A DNA stretch of 5,433 nucleotides from Spartobacteria bacterium (GTDB lineage: Bacteria > Verrucomicrobiota > Verrucomicrobiia > Chthoniobacterales > Terrimicrobiaceae), in contig CANKXQ010000103.1 in the NCBI GenBank assembly GCA_947487745.1, positions 1 to 5,433 on the forward strand, read 5' to 3'. Made by a program: the position numbers and the translations under genes. This document shows, in pieces, positions 1-5,433 of the stretch (its first letter is position 1; each line of letters opens with the position of its first letter). The notes under the pieces are model-generated. The model was given only the letters and a program-made list of their open reading frames with translations, was not told where the DNA came from and did no database searches.

Positions 1-1
1 A

Positions 2-511
2 GATGCCGATAAATTTAGAACCAAGGTAAGCAAAGAAAAAGGGATGGTCGGGAAACTTCTTTTCAATCCTGCCGCCATGAATCTTGAATTCAAAAAAAGC
101 CTCGAATCAAAGGGCTGGTCGGAATCCAGGGTTCAGTATTGGGTCACGGATGACGCCAAGCTCATCCGCGACTCCTTGACCATGCCGCCCGAAGGTCAGC
201 ACGAATTTCTTGTGGAGCACGGCAAACAACCATTCCGATCATATAATCAAACGGACTTCGTGAAAGACCGGGTAGCGATTGAGGTCCAACTGGGAAAATA
301 CGCCTTCATTGCCTACGATCTATTCGTAAAACATCTCGCCTTTTTTGTAGGAGACCGCATCGATTGCGGTATTGAAATACTTCCCATGAAATCAGTTCAG
401 TCACAGATGTCATCCGGGCCGGGATACTATGAAGGAGCCCTTTACGATTTGGTCAGGCAAGGCAGGGGAGTTCCGGCCGTTCCGTTGGTTCTCATAGGCA
501 TCTCCAAATAA
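2..511 (+). CDS. BglII/BstYI-family type II restriction endonuclease, 5'-partial
   Basis: This is probably the C-terminal part of a type II restriction endonuclease that cleaves double-stranded DNA in a Mg-dependent reaction. Counting from the first in-frame ATG (position 44), Asp71, Glu80 and Gln82 form a D-x8-E-x-Q pattern (codons at 254, 281 and 287). BglII (D84/E93/Q95) and BstYI (D119/E128/Q130), recalled from memory, have the same spacing with Gln replacing the usual Lys. The following block (GKYAFIAYDLFVKHLAFFVG, then GIEILP, YYEGALYDL, RQGRGVPAVPLVLIGI) matches the family core as I recall it. There are 73 residues after the catalytic Gln, the same as in BstYI. The frame stays open from position 44 back to the window edge, and the AAGGG abutting that ATG is too close to serve as a ribosome site, so the true start is probably upstream and outside the window. 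No methyltransferase is visible; it could lie to the left. Cleavage specificity cannot be read from the sequence. The family call is fairly sure, activity is not. Confidence 0.78.
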   Translation, partial: DADKFRTKVSKEKGMVGKLLFNPAAMNLEFKKSLESKGWSESRVQYWVTDDAKLIRDSLTMPPEGQHEFLVEHGKQPFRSYNQTDFVKDRVAIEVQLGKYAFIAYDLFVKHLAFFVGDRIDCGIEILPMKSVQSQMSSGPGYYEGALYDLVRQGRGVPAVPLVLIGISK

Positions 512-874
512 ACTCAGCGGGCTGCGTGACATTCAGCGGCAAAACTGACGATAGTTCGAAATCCTCCGAAAGCGCCACCAGCCCGTTGCAAATGCTGATT
601 CGATTCTGGCTGACAGTGCCGGTGAAGATCAGCTGCCACGCTCACTGCACAAGTCCTCGGATATTCGTTCCTAAGGCGTCGATGCGTTGGTGGAGCTATT
701 TATGCAGGATTACTATCCGAAGAGAAAACTCGGGAGGTCTGCAAAGGAACCGGAGGTCGATTTGCAGGAATCGTGAGCGAAGGGGTTCATCTCGAAATCT
801 AAAAACTCACACCCTGCGGCAAGTGTGACGGGAAGCCTTTATGCCAAGAAGGCGCCGACGCGTGAAAAAGCCGC

Positions 875-1052
875 AAGATCAAGCCGTGAGCACATTGCGA
901 GCGGATGTTTTCGTGCCAGAGTTAAATTTTTTTGAACGGCAAAGACATTCTCCGGAAAATCGGCCGACCATTGGAGATGACCTGTTGGTTGACTAAGAGT
1001 TCGCAAAGATAGGGGCGATAGAGGGACACTGATTTTTTCACGGCTTGATCTT
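875..1052. repeat. Separated 15-bp perfect inverted repeat upstream of sucA
   Basis: The left arm at 875-889 reads aagatcaagccgtga, and the right arm at 1038-1052 is its exact reverse complement. The arms are 148 bases apart and pairing stops at both ends of each arm. The flanks show no obvious target-site duplication. The arms could be ends of a small non-autonomous element, a duplicated fragment in inverse orientation, a long-range RNA stem in the sucA leader, or paired regulator sites. A 15-base exact match within so short a region is unlikely by chance, but the function is unknown. Confidence 0.5.
932..960 (+). promoter_or_regulatory. Candidate sigma-70-type promoter for sucA-sucB-mscL
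   Basis: TTGAAC at 932-937 (4 of 6 matches to the -35 consensus) and GAAAAT at 955-960 (4 of 6 to the -10 consensus) are separated by 17 bases and follow a T-rich run at 927-933. Used as a promoter, this would give a leader of roughly 155 bases before the sucA ATG, containing the right arm of the inverted repeat. Matches of this quality occur by chance, and promoter consensus in this phylum is uncertain, so this is only the best candidate seen by eye. Confidence 0.2.
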
Positions 1053-1123
1053 TCCGGGATGTCACCTCAAAGTCCTGCCCGCACTCCACCCGAGGAGACT
1101 GCAAATCCATTTTTTCCAAATTA

Positions 1124-3865
1124 ATGAACACCTCCGTTCCCGCTCGTGCAAACGAGGCGCTGATCGACGAAATGCACCAATGCTGGCAGGCCGACCGGCA
1201 TTCGGTGTCACCCGACTGGGCCGCCTTTTTCGAGGGTTTTGAACTCGGGCTTGCCCGCTTGAAAAAGGAAGAGGAAGCTGCTGCCTCAGGCATCGCCTCC
1301 TCACCGCTCCAAGCCCGTGTGGACGCCTTGGTCGAAGCCTACCGTTCGATTGGCCACACGGCATCGCACTTGAATCCCCTTGTCCCCGCCGCACCGGAGA
1401 ACCCGCTGCTGGAGCCTTCTGAATTTGGATTCGCCGATGCGGACATGAAAGAGGTCGTGTCATCGCGTCATTTCCAGCAAGGACGCCAAATGCCGCTGAG
1501 CGAAATGATCTCCGCCCTGCGCCAAACCTACTCCGACACACTGGGAGTGGAGTTTTCCCATATCGAAAATCCCGAAATCCGTGAATGGGTGGCAACGCGC
1601 GTGGAAAACCGCCGCCGCGCCGACAGGAACTCCGCCGATCTTCACCGAGACGTTCTCGGCCAACTCTACGAGGCAGAGACATTCGAGTCTTTCATTCACA
1701 CAAAATACGTTGGTCAAAAACGATTCTCTCTCGAGGGCGGAGAGTCGCTCATGCTCTCGCTCAATGCCATTCTTGAGAATTGTCCAAGCCTCGGCGTGCT
1801 CGAAATCGTCATGGGCATGGCTCACCGCGGGCGTTTGAATGTGCTGACAAATTTTCTGCACAAGCCCGCAAGCCTCATTTTCAACGAATTTCAGGACAGC
1901 TTCAATCCGGAGTTGGTAGGCGGCAACGGGGATGTGAAATACCACCTCGGCTACCAAACCACGCGTGAACTGCCAGGCGGACACAAAGTCGAGATCCGCC
2001 TCGCGGCAAACCCCAGCCATTTGGAAGCGGTGGACCCGGTCGTCGAGGGCAAGGCCCGCGCCCGCCAGCGGATTCTCCAGGATACCGTGGAGCGTAAAAA
2101 AGTGGTCCCGATTCTCGTTCATGGCGATGCTGCCTTCATCGGCCAAGGCATCGTGGCAGAGACATTCAATATGTCCCAACTCGAGGGCTACCGCACCGGA
2201 GGCACCATTCATCTCGTGGTGAACAATCAGATCGGATTCACCACACTGCCTGCGGATTCCCGCTCCACGCGCTACTGCACCGACATCGCCAAGATGATCG
2301 ACGCTCCGATTTTCCATGTAAATGGCGAGGATCCTCTCACAGTCGTGGAAGTCGCACAGATCGCACTGGAGTTCCGGCAGAAGTTCGGCCGCGATGTGGT
2401 GCTTGATATCTACTGCTACCGTCGGCATGGTCACAACGAGACGGACGAACCGGCATTCACCCAGCCCGACCTCTACAATGTCATCCGTCGCCATCCGCTT
2501 CTGAGCACGAAATTCGCCCAGGAGACCGCTTCGCTCGGCACCGTGTCTGAAAAAGAAGCCGCAGACATCAAAGCAAAACTCATCGCCAAGCTCGAAGCCG
2601 CACTCAGCGAGGTCTCCAAGCAAGGCGAGGGCAAAAAGAAAAAGAGCCCCCTCAGCGGATCAACCGCCATTTTTCAAGCACCTTACTCCCACGATCCCTG
2701 CAACACAGAGATCACCAAGCGCATGCTCGACAAGATCGTCAAAGCCATCACCGCTGCTCCCGAGGGCTTCAATGTCGTTCAAAAAATCCAACGCACCGTG
2801 CTGGAACGCCGACTTCAAATTTGGAAGGACGGAGGTCCCTACGACTGGGGTCTGGCCGAGGCTCTCGCCTTCGGATCGATCCTTCTCGAGGGCACGCCTG
2901 TGCGACTCTCCGGTCAAGACAGTCGTCGCGGCACATTCAGCCATCGCAACGCAGCTCTCTATGATGAAAAGACCCGCGAGCGCTACATCCCGCTGAAGCA
3001 CATCTCCTCCAAACAGGAAACCTTCTGCGTCTATAATAGCCCGCTCTCCGAATACGCCGTTCTTGGTTTCGACTACGGCTACTCGATGGATTTCCCATCC
3101 ATGCTCTGCATCTGGGAAGCCCAGTTCGGCGATTTCTCAAACGGAGCCCAAATCATCATCGATCAATTCATCGCCTCGGCCGAATCCAAATGGGGCCGCC
3201 CCAGCTCGATTGTGCTGCTCCTGCCACACGGCTACGAGGGCCAAGGACCGGAACACTCCAGCGCACGCTTGGAGCGCTTCCTGCAACTCTGCGCACAGGA
3301 AAATATGCAGGTCTGCAATCTCACCACACCCGCACAGTATTTCCATGTGCTGCGCCGACAAATTCACCGAGGCTACCGCAAGCCACTCGTGATCATGACA
3401 CCCAAGAGCCTTCTTCGTGCGGAGGACGCCTCCTCCCGCGTGGAGGATTTTACGAATGCGCGCTTCGAGGAAATTCTCGACGACCCTTCGGTGCAAGACG
3501 CCAAGAAAATTAACCGCGTCATCCTGTGCTCTGGCAAAGTCTATTACGATCTCCTGAAACTTCGCGCCGAGGATAAGGCCCGCGCCTCGACCGCCATCGT
3601 CCGCATCGAGCAGCTTTATCCGCTCAACGAAGCGCGCCTAAAGGCGATCTTCAAGCGCTACCCGGGTGCCAAAAACATCGTCTGGTGCCAGGAGGAACCG
3701 AAAAACAACGGAGCATGGACATTCATAGCGCCCCTCATCGCCGAGATTTCCGGCAAGCTGCCTGCCTACGCCGGCCGCCCGGAAAGCGCCAGCCCGGCTG
3801 CGGGTTCCTCCGGAAAACACAAAGAACAACAAGCCTCACTTCTCAACCAGGCCTTCGTAGCCTGA
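1124..3865 (+). CDS. sucA: 2-oxoglutarate dehydrogenase E1 component (SucA/OdhA)
   Basis: This is the thiamine-diphosphate-dependent E1 subunit, which decarboxylates 2-oxoglutarate and reductively succinylates the E2 lipoyl group in the cytoplasmic TCA cycle. At 913 residues it is full length (E. coli SucA is 933). The N-terminal domain is at about 9-40 (SVSPDWAAFFEGFE). The ThDP-binding half includes GMAHRGRLNVL (231-241, His234), NPSHLE (296-301, His299), HGDAAFIGQG (333-342, Asp335), NNQIGFTT (367-374) and YRRHGHNETDEP (432-443). The transketolase-like pyrimidine domain has SGQDSRRGTFSHRNA (596-610), EAQFGDFSNGAQ (665-676) and HGYEGQGPEHSSARLER (702-718, His711, counterpart of E. coli His729). 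The C-terminal domain has WCQEEPKNNGAW (854-865) and YAGRPESASPA (882-892). A lysine run (504-507) lies between the two halves. The ATG at 1124 is chosen because the family N-terminal motif follows at once. GAGGAG at 1092-1097 is too far upstream to act as a Shine-Dalgarno; the leader just before the ATG is A/T-rich. sucB follows after 16 bases. Confidence 0.98.
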   Translation: MNTSVPARANEALIDEMHQCWQADRHSVSPDWAAFFEGFELGLARLKKEEEAAASGIASSPLQARVDALVEAYRSIGHTASHLNPLVPAAPENPLLEPSEFGFADADMKEVVSSRHFQQGRQMPLSEMISALRQTYSDTLGVEFSHIENPEIREWVATRVENRRRADRNSADLHRDVLGQLYEAETFESFIHTKYVGQKRFSLEGGESLMLSLNAILENCPSLGVLEIVMGMAHRGRLNVLTNFLHKPASLIFNEFQDSFNPELVGGNGDVKYHLGYQTTRELPGGHKVEIRLAANPSHLEAVDPVVEGKARARQRILQDTVERKKVVPILVHGDAAFIGQGIVAETFNMSQLEGYRTGGTIHLVVNNQIGFTTLPADSRSTRYCTDIAKMIDAPIFHVNGEDPLTVVEVAQIALEFRQKFGRDVVLDIYCYRRHGHNETDEPAFTQPDLYNVIRRHPLLSTKFAQETASLGTVSEKEAADIKAKLIAKLEAALSEVSKQGEGKKKKSPLSGSTAIFQAPYSHDPCNTEITKRMLDKIVKAITAAPEGFNVVQKIQRTVLERRLQIWKDGGPYDWGLAEALAFGSILLEGTPVRLSGQDSRRGTFSHRNAALYDEKTRERYIPLKHISSKQETFCVYNSPLSEYAVLGFDYGYSMDFPSMLCIWEAQFGDFSNGAQIIIDQFIASAESKWGRPSSIVLLLPHGYEGQGPEHSSARLERFLQLCAQENMQVCNLTTPAQYFHVLRRQIHRGYRKPLVIMTPKSLLRAEDASSRVEDFTNARFEEILDDPSVQDAKKINRVILCSGKVYYDLLKLRAEDKARASTAIVRIEQLYPLNEARLKAIFKRYPGAKNIVWCQEEPKNNGAWTFIAPLIAEISGKLPAYAGRPESASPAAGSSGKHKEQQASLLNQAFVA

Positions 3866-3881
3866 CATCCTGCCTTAACCA

Positions 3882-4961
3882 ATGAATATCGAAGTCAAAA
3901 TCCCGAGCGCCGGCGAATCCATCACGTCCGGAGTTCTATCCATCTGGCATAAAAAAAACGGCGAACGCGTATCCCGCGACGAACTCCTCTTCACCTTGGA
4001 GACGGATAAAGTTTCGCAAGAAGTGACAGCGGCCGATTCCGGCATCCTCCACACCAAGGTCGCCGAAGGCGAGGAAGTGAAAATCGGACAAGTCGTTGCT
4101 GAAATAGATCCAGTGGCAGAAGGTGCCGCGACTCCCGCGTTGACTCCTGCCCCAGTCATCGAAGCTCCCAAGGCACCTGCTCCAGTTGCCACACCGCCGC
4201 CCGCAGCAAAAGCCCCGGCTCCAGCGCCGAAGCCAACTGAGGCTTCACCCGTAACGAGCGATTCCCGCGCCACGCGCAAGAAGCTCAGCCCTCTGCGTCG
4301 CAAGATCGCCACCCAACTCGTCATGGCACAGCAGACGGCCGCGATTCTCACCACTTTCAACGAATGCGACATGAGCGCCGTCATGGCCCTCCGCAAGGAA
4401 CTCCAAGAAGACTTCAGCAAAAAGCACGGCGTCAAACTTGGCTTCATGAGCTTTTTCATCAAAGCCGTCGTGGACGCCCTGCAAGCCATCCCGTCCATCA
4501 ATTCGCGCATCGACGGAGATGAACTCATCACGAACAACGCTTTCGATATCGGAGTCGCCGTGGGCACCGAACGCGGGCTCATTGTTCCCGTGCTCAAGGA
4601 TTGCGAGAAACTCTCCTTCGCCGAAATCGAAACCAGCCTAGCCGGCTTCGCCGTGAAGGCCCGCGAAGGCCGCATCTCGCTCGAAGACCTCTCGGGCGGT
4701 GTCTTCACCATCAGCAACGGCGGTGTATATGGCTCGCTCCTGAGCACCCCCATCTTGAATCCGCCGCAATCCGGCATCCTCGGCATGCATAAAATCCAAG
4801 AGCGCGCCGTCGTGGTTAATGGCCAGATCGTGGCCCGCCCGATGATGTATCTCGCCCTCAGCTACGACCACCGCGTAGTCGATGGCAAAGAAGCCGTGAC
4901 ATTCCTCGTCCGTGTTAAAGACTGCCTCGAAAACCCAGCCCGACTCCTGCTCGGAGCCTGA
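3882..4961 (+). CDS. sucB: Dihydrolipoyl succinyltransferase, E2 of 2-oxoglutarate dehydrogenase (SucB/OdhB)
   Basis: This is the E2 core subunit, which moves the succinyl group from its lipoyl arm to CoA and scaffolds the 2-oxoglutarate dehydrogenase complex. The lipoyl domain spans about 1-77, with the lipoylated Lys43 in [10 protein letters not shown]. An Ala/Pro-rich linker spans about 78-129. The catalytic acyltransferase domain starts near 134 ([14 protein letters not shown]) and includes [10 protein letters not shown] (155-164), [16 protein letters not shown] (185-200), [20 protein letters not shown] (275-294), [11 protein letters not shown] (293-303) and the active-site YDHRVVDG (328-335; His330, Asp334). 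SucB rather than a pyruvate E2 is indicated by its close match to E. coli SucB and its place behind sucA. The odd point is length: 359 residues against about 405 in E. coli, because the roughly 40-residue peripheral subunit-binding domain between linker and catalytic domain is missing. No Shine-Dalgarno is visible in the 16 bases between sucA and this ATG, so translation may be coupled or Shine-Dalgarno-independent. Confidence 0.97.
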   Translation: MNIEVKIPSAGESITSGVLSIWHKKNGERVSRDELLFTLETDKVSQEVTAADSGILHTKVAEGEEVKIGQVVAEIDPVAEGAATPALTPAPVIEAPKAPAPVATPPPAAKAPAPAPKPTEASPVTSDSRATRKKLSPLRRKIATQLVMAQQTAAILTTFNECDMSAVMALRKELQEDFSKKHGVKLGFMSFFIKAVVDALQAIPSINSRIDGDELITNNAFDIGVAVGTERGLIVPVLKDCEKLSFAEIETSLAGFAVKAREGRISLEDLSGGVFTISNGGVYGSLLSTPILNPPQSGILGMHKIQERAVVVNGQIVARPMMYLALSYDHRVVDGKEAVTFLVRVKDCLENPARLLLGA

Positions 4962-4968
4962 CAGCAAC

Positions 4969-5388
4969 ATGAAAGTCGCCCAAGAGTTTCGCGAATTCAT
5001 CTCGCGCGGAAATGTCATCGACCTCGCAGTCGGTGTCATCATCGGCGCCGCCTTTGGAAAAATCGTCAACAGCCTCGTCTCGGACGTCATCATGCCCCCG
5101 ATCGGCGCCGTGCTGAAAGGAGTGAACTTCAGCAATCTCTTCGTTGCGATTGATGGAAAAACCTACGAGACGCTGGCGAAAGCAAAAGAAGCCGGCGCGC
5201 CAGTCATCACCTACGGCTTGTTCATCAACCAAGTCATCGAATTTTTCATCATAGCCGCCTGCGTTTTCGCGCTGGTGAAAATCGTCAACCAAATCAAAAG
5301 GGCTCCAGCACCCGCCGCAGTCGAACCTCCCGCTCCCACACGCACGGAAGTCCTCCTGGAGGAAATCCGCGACGCTTTGAAAAAATAA
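4969..5388 (+). CDS. mscL: Large-conductance mechanosensitive channel MscL
   Basis: This inner-membrane channel opens under high membrane tension and releases solutes during hypo-osmotic shock; it works as a homo-oligomer (pentamer in known structures). The 139 residues compare with 136 in E. coli, and numbering matches through the first helix. The N-terminal amphipathic segment EFREFISRGN (6-15) leads into TM1 (about 16-45), which keeps the gate-region residues Leu19, Gly22, Val23 and Gly26 and the VIMPPIGAVL end. A periplasmic loop spans about 50-80, and TM2 is YGLFINQVIEFFIIAACVFA (82-101) continuing to about 108. A Pro/Ala linker (112-124) joins the C-terminal helix TEVLLEEIRDALKK (126-139). 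The ATG at 4969 is preferred over upstream in-frame ATGs inside sucB because the family N-terminus starts there. Only 7 bases separate it from the sucB stop. A GGAG at 4953-4956 is 12 bases away, a weak ribosome site. Co-transcription with sucAB is inferred. Confidence 0.97.
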   Translation: MKVAQEFREFISRGNVIDLAVGVIIGAAFGKIVNSLVSDVIMPPIGAVLKGVNFSNLFVAIDGKTYETLAKAKEAGAPVITYGLFINQVIEFFIIAACVFALVKIVNQIKRAPAPAAVEPPAPTRTEVLLEEIRDALKK

Positions 5389-5405
5389 TCTCCAGACAAG
5401 CGCTC

Positions 5406-5430
5406 ATCCGCCGCCACCACCACGGCGGAT
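5406..5430 (+). terminator. Hairpin after mscL, probable end of the sucA-sucB-mscL transcript
   Basis: ATCCGCCG (5406-5413) pairs perfectly with CGGCGGAT (5423-5430) around a 9-base loop, forming an 8-bp GC-rich stem 17 bases after the mscL stop codon. The window ends three bases after the stem, so a following T-run typical of an intrinsic terminator can be neither seen nor excluded. The hairpin and its place are clear; termination is inferred. Confidence 0.6.
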
Positions 5431-5433
5431 AAC

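Larger units (their letters stand above)
512..1123. other. Intergenic region with no convincing gene
   Basis: These roughly 610 bases separate the endonuclease from sucA. All six frames are short or interrupted, and the base composition looks less GC-rich and less codon-structured than in sucA-sucB. A GTG-initiated plus-strand frame at 526-828 has a low-complexity, Arg/Ser-rich product resembling no family I know. A different plus frame (626-865, one internal TAA at 800) ends in a protein-like Cys-rich stretch and may be a gene relic. A short minus-strand frame runs from 1109 down to 922. The stretch also holds a 15-base inverted repeat (875-889 and 1038-1052) and a weak promoter candidate near 932-960. 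I see no clear terminator for the endonuclease gene, no tRNA and no riboswitch fold that I recognise. It most likely combines decayed sequence with the sucA leader. Confidence 0.6.

Noticed and set aside
512..560. Possible terminator for the endonuclease gene
   Set aside because: Only 4-bp stems can be drawn (for example GCTG with CAGC) and no T-run follows.
526..828. GTG-started plus-strand frame of 100 codons after the endonuclease gene
   Set aside because: It has no ribosome site, an Arg/Ser-rich composition, no recognisable motif, and codon use unlike the other genes.
989..1022. TTGACT at 989-994 as a -35 box for sucA
   Set aside because: No acceptable -10 hexamer occurs 15-19 bases downstream; the nearest A/T-rich hexamers are badly spaced.
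1062..1682. Minus-strand frame of 206 codons overlapping the sucA start
   Set aside because: The Arg-rich translation is typical of an antisense shadow of a GC-rich gene and overlaps the well-supported sucA N-terminus.
1460..2623. Long minus-strand reading frame (387 codons) opposite sucA
   Set aside because: It lies entirely inside the strongly conserved sucA coding sequence, its product matches no family I know, and it follows from the codon bias of sucA.
3951..3958. Run of eight A in the sucB lipoyl domain as a possible slippage or phase-variation site
   Set aside because: The run encodes the conserved Lys-Lys-Asn of the WHKKxGE segment in frame, a normal feature of lipoyl domains; nothing suggests programmed slippage.
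3875..4786. Long minus-strand reading frame (303 codons) opposite sucB
   Set aside because: It mirrors sucB, with low-complexity Ala/Gly/Ser content where sucB encodes the Ala/Pro linker; the sense protein has clear domains and an intact active site.

Overview
This window carries a three-gene plus-strand cluster, sucA-sucB-mscL (positions 1124 to 5388). Upstream, separated by a roughly 610-base stretch with no convincing gene, lies the 3' part of a gene for a BglII/BstYI-type restriction endonuclease (positions 2 to 511). The cluster looks moderately GC-rich, its genes are tightly spaced, and none has a well-placed Shine-Dalgarno sequence. The SucA N-terminus ('AFFEGFELG') together with the weak Shine-Dalgarno use suggests a bacterium of the PVC group, most likely Verrucomicrobiota. 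That placement is an inference from memory of family sequences and was not tested.

Region by region. Positions 2-511 encode the endonuclease, whose frame is open to the window edge and so is probably cut at its 5' end. Its D-x8-E-x-Q catalytic signature is directly readable. Positions 512-1123 are visibly less GC-rich and hold short, interrupted frames, a separated 15-base perfect inverted repeat, and at best a weak promoter for the genes downstream. Positions 1124-3865 encode a full-length E1 subunit of 2-oxoglutarate dehydrogenase. Positions 3882-4961 encode its E2 subunit, dihydrolipoyl succinyltransferase. Positions 4969-5388 encode the large-conductance mechanosensitive channel MscL. A strong hairpin at 5406-5430 probably ends the transcript.

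How the genes work together. SucA decarboxylates 2-oxoglutarate and passes the succinyl group to the lipoyl arm of SucB, which transfers it to CoA, a step of the TCA cycle. The third subunit, lipoamide dehydrogenase (E3), is not encoded here and must come from elsewhere in the genome. SucB goes straight from its Ala/Pro linker into the catalytic domain, with no recognisable peripheral subunit-binding domain, so how E3 docks is an open question. MscL follows SucB after only 7 bases and is probably co-transcribed, although it has no metabolic link to the complex.

I see no RNA gene, CRISPR array or intact mobile element. The most noteworthy points are the SucB domain architecture, the endonuclease next to a core metabolic operon with no methyltransferase in view, and the unexplained intergenic inverted repeat. 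I did not find strong evidence for a wholly new system.
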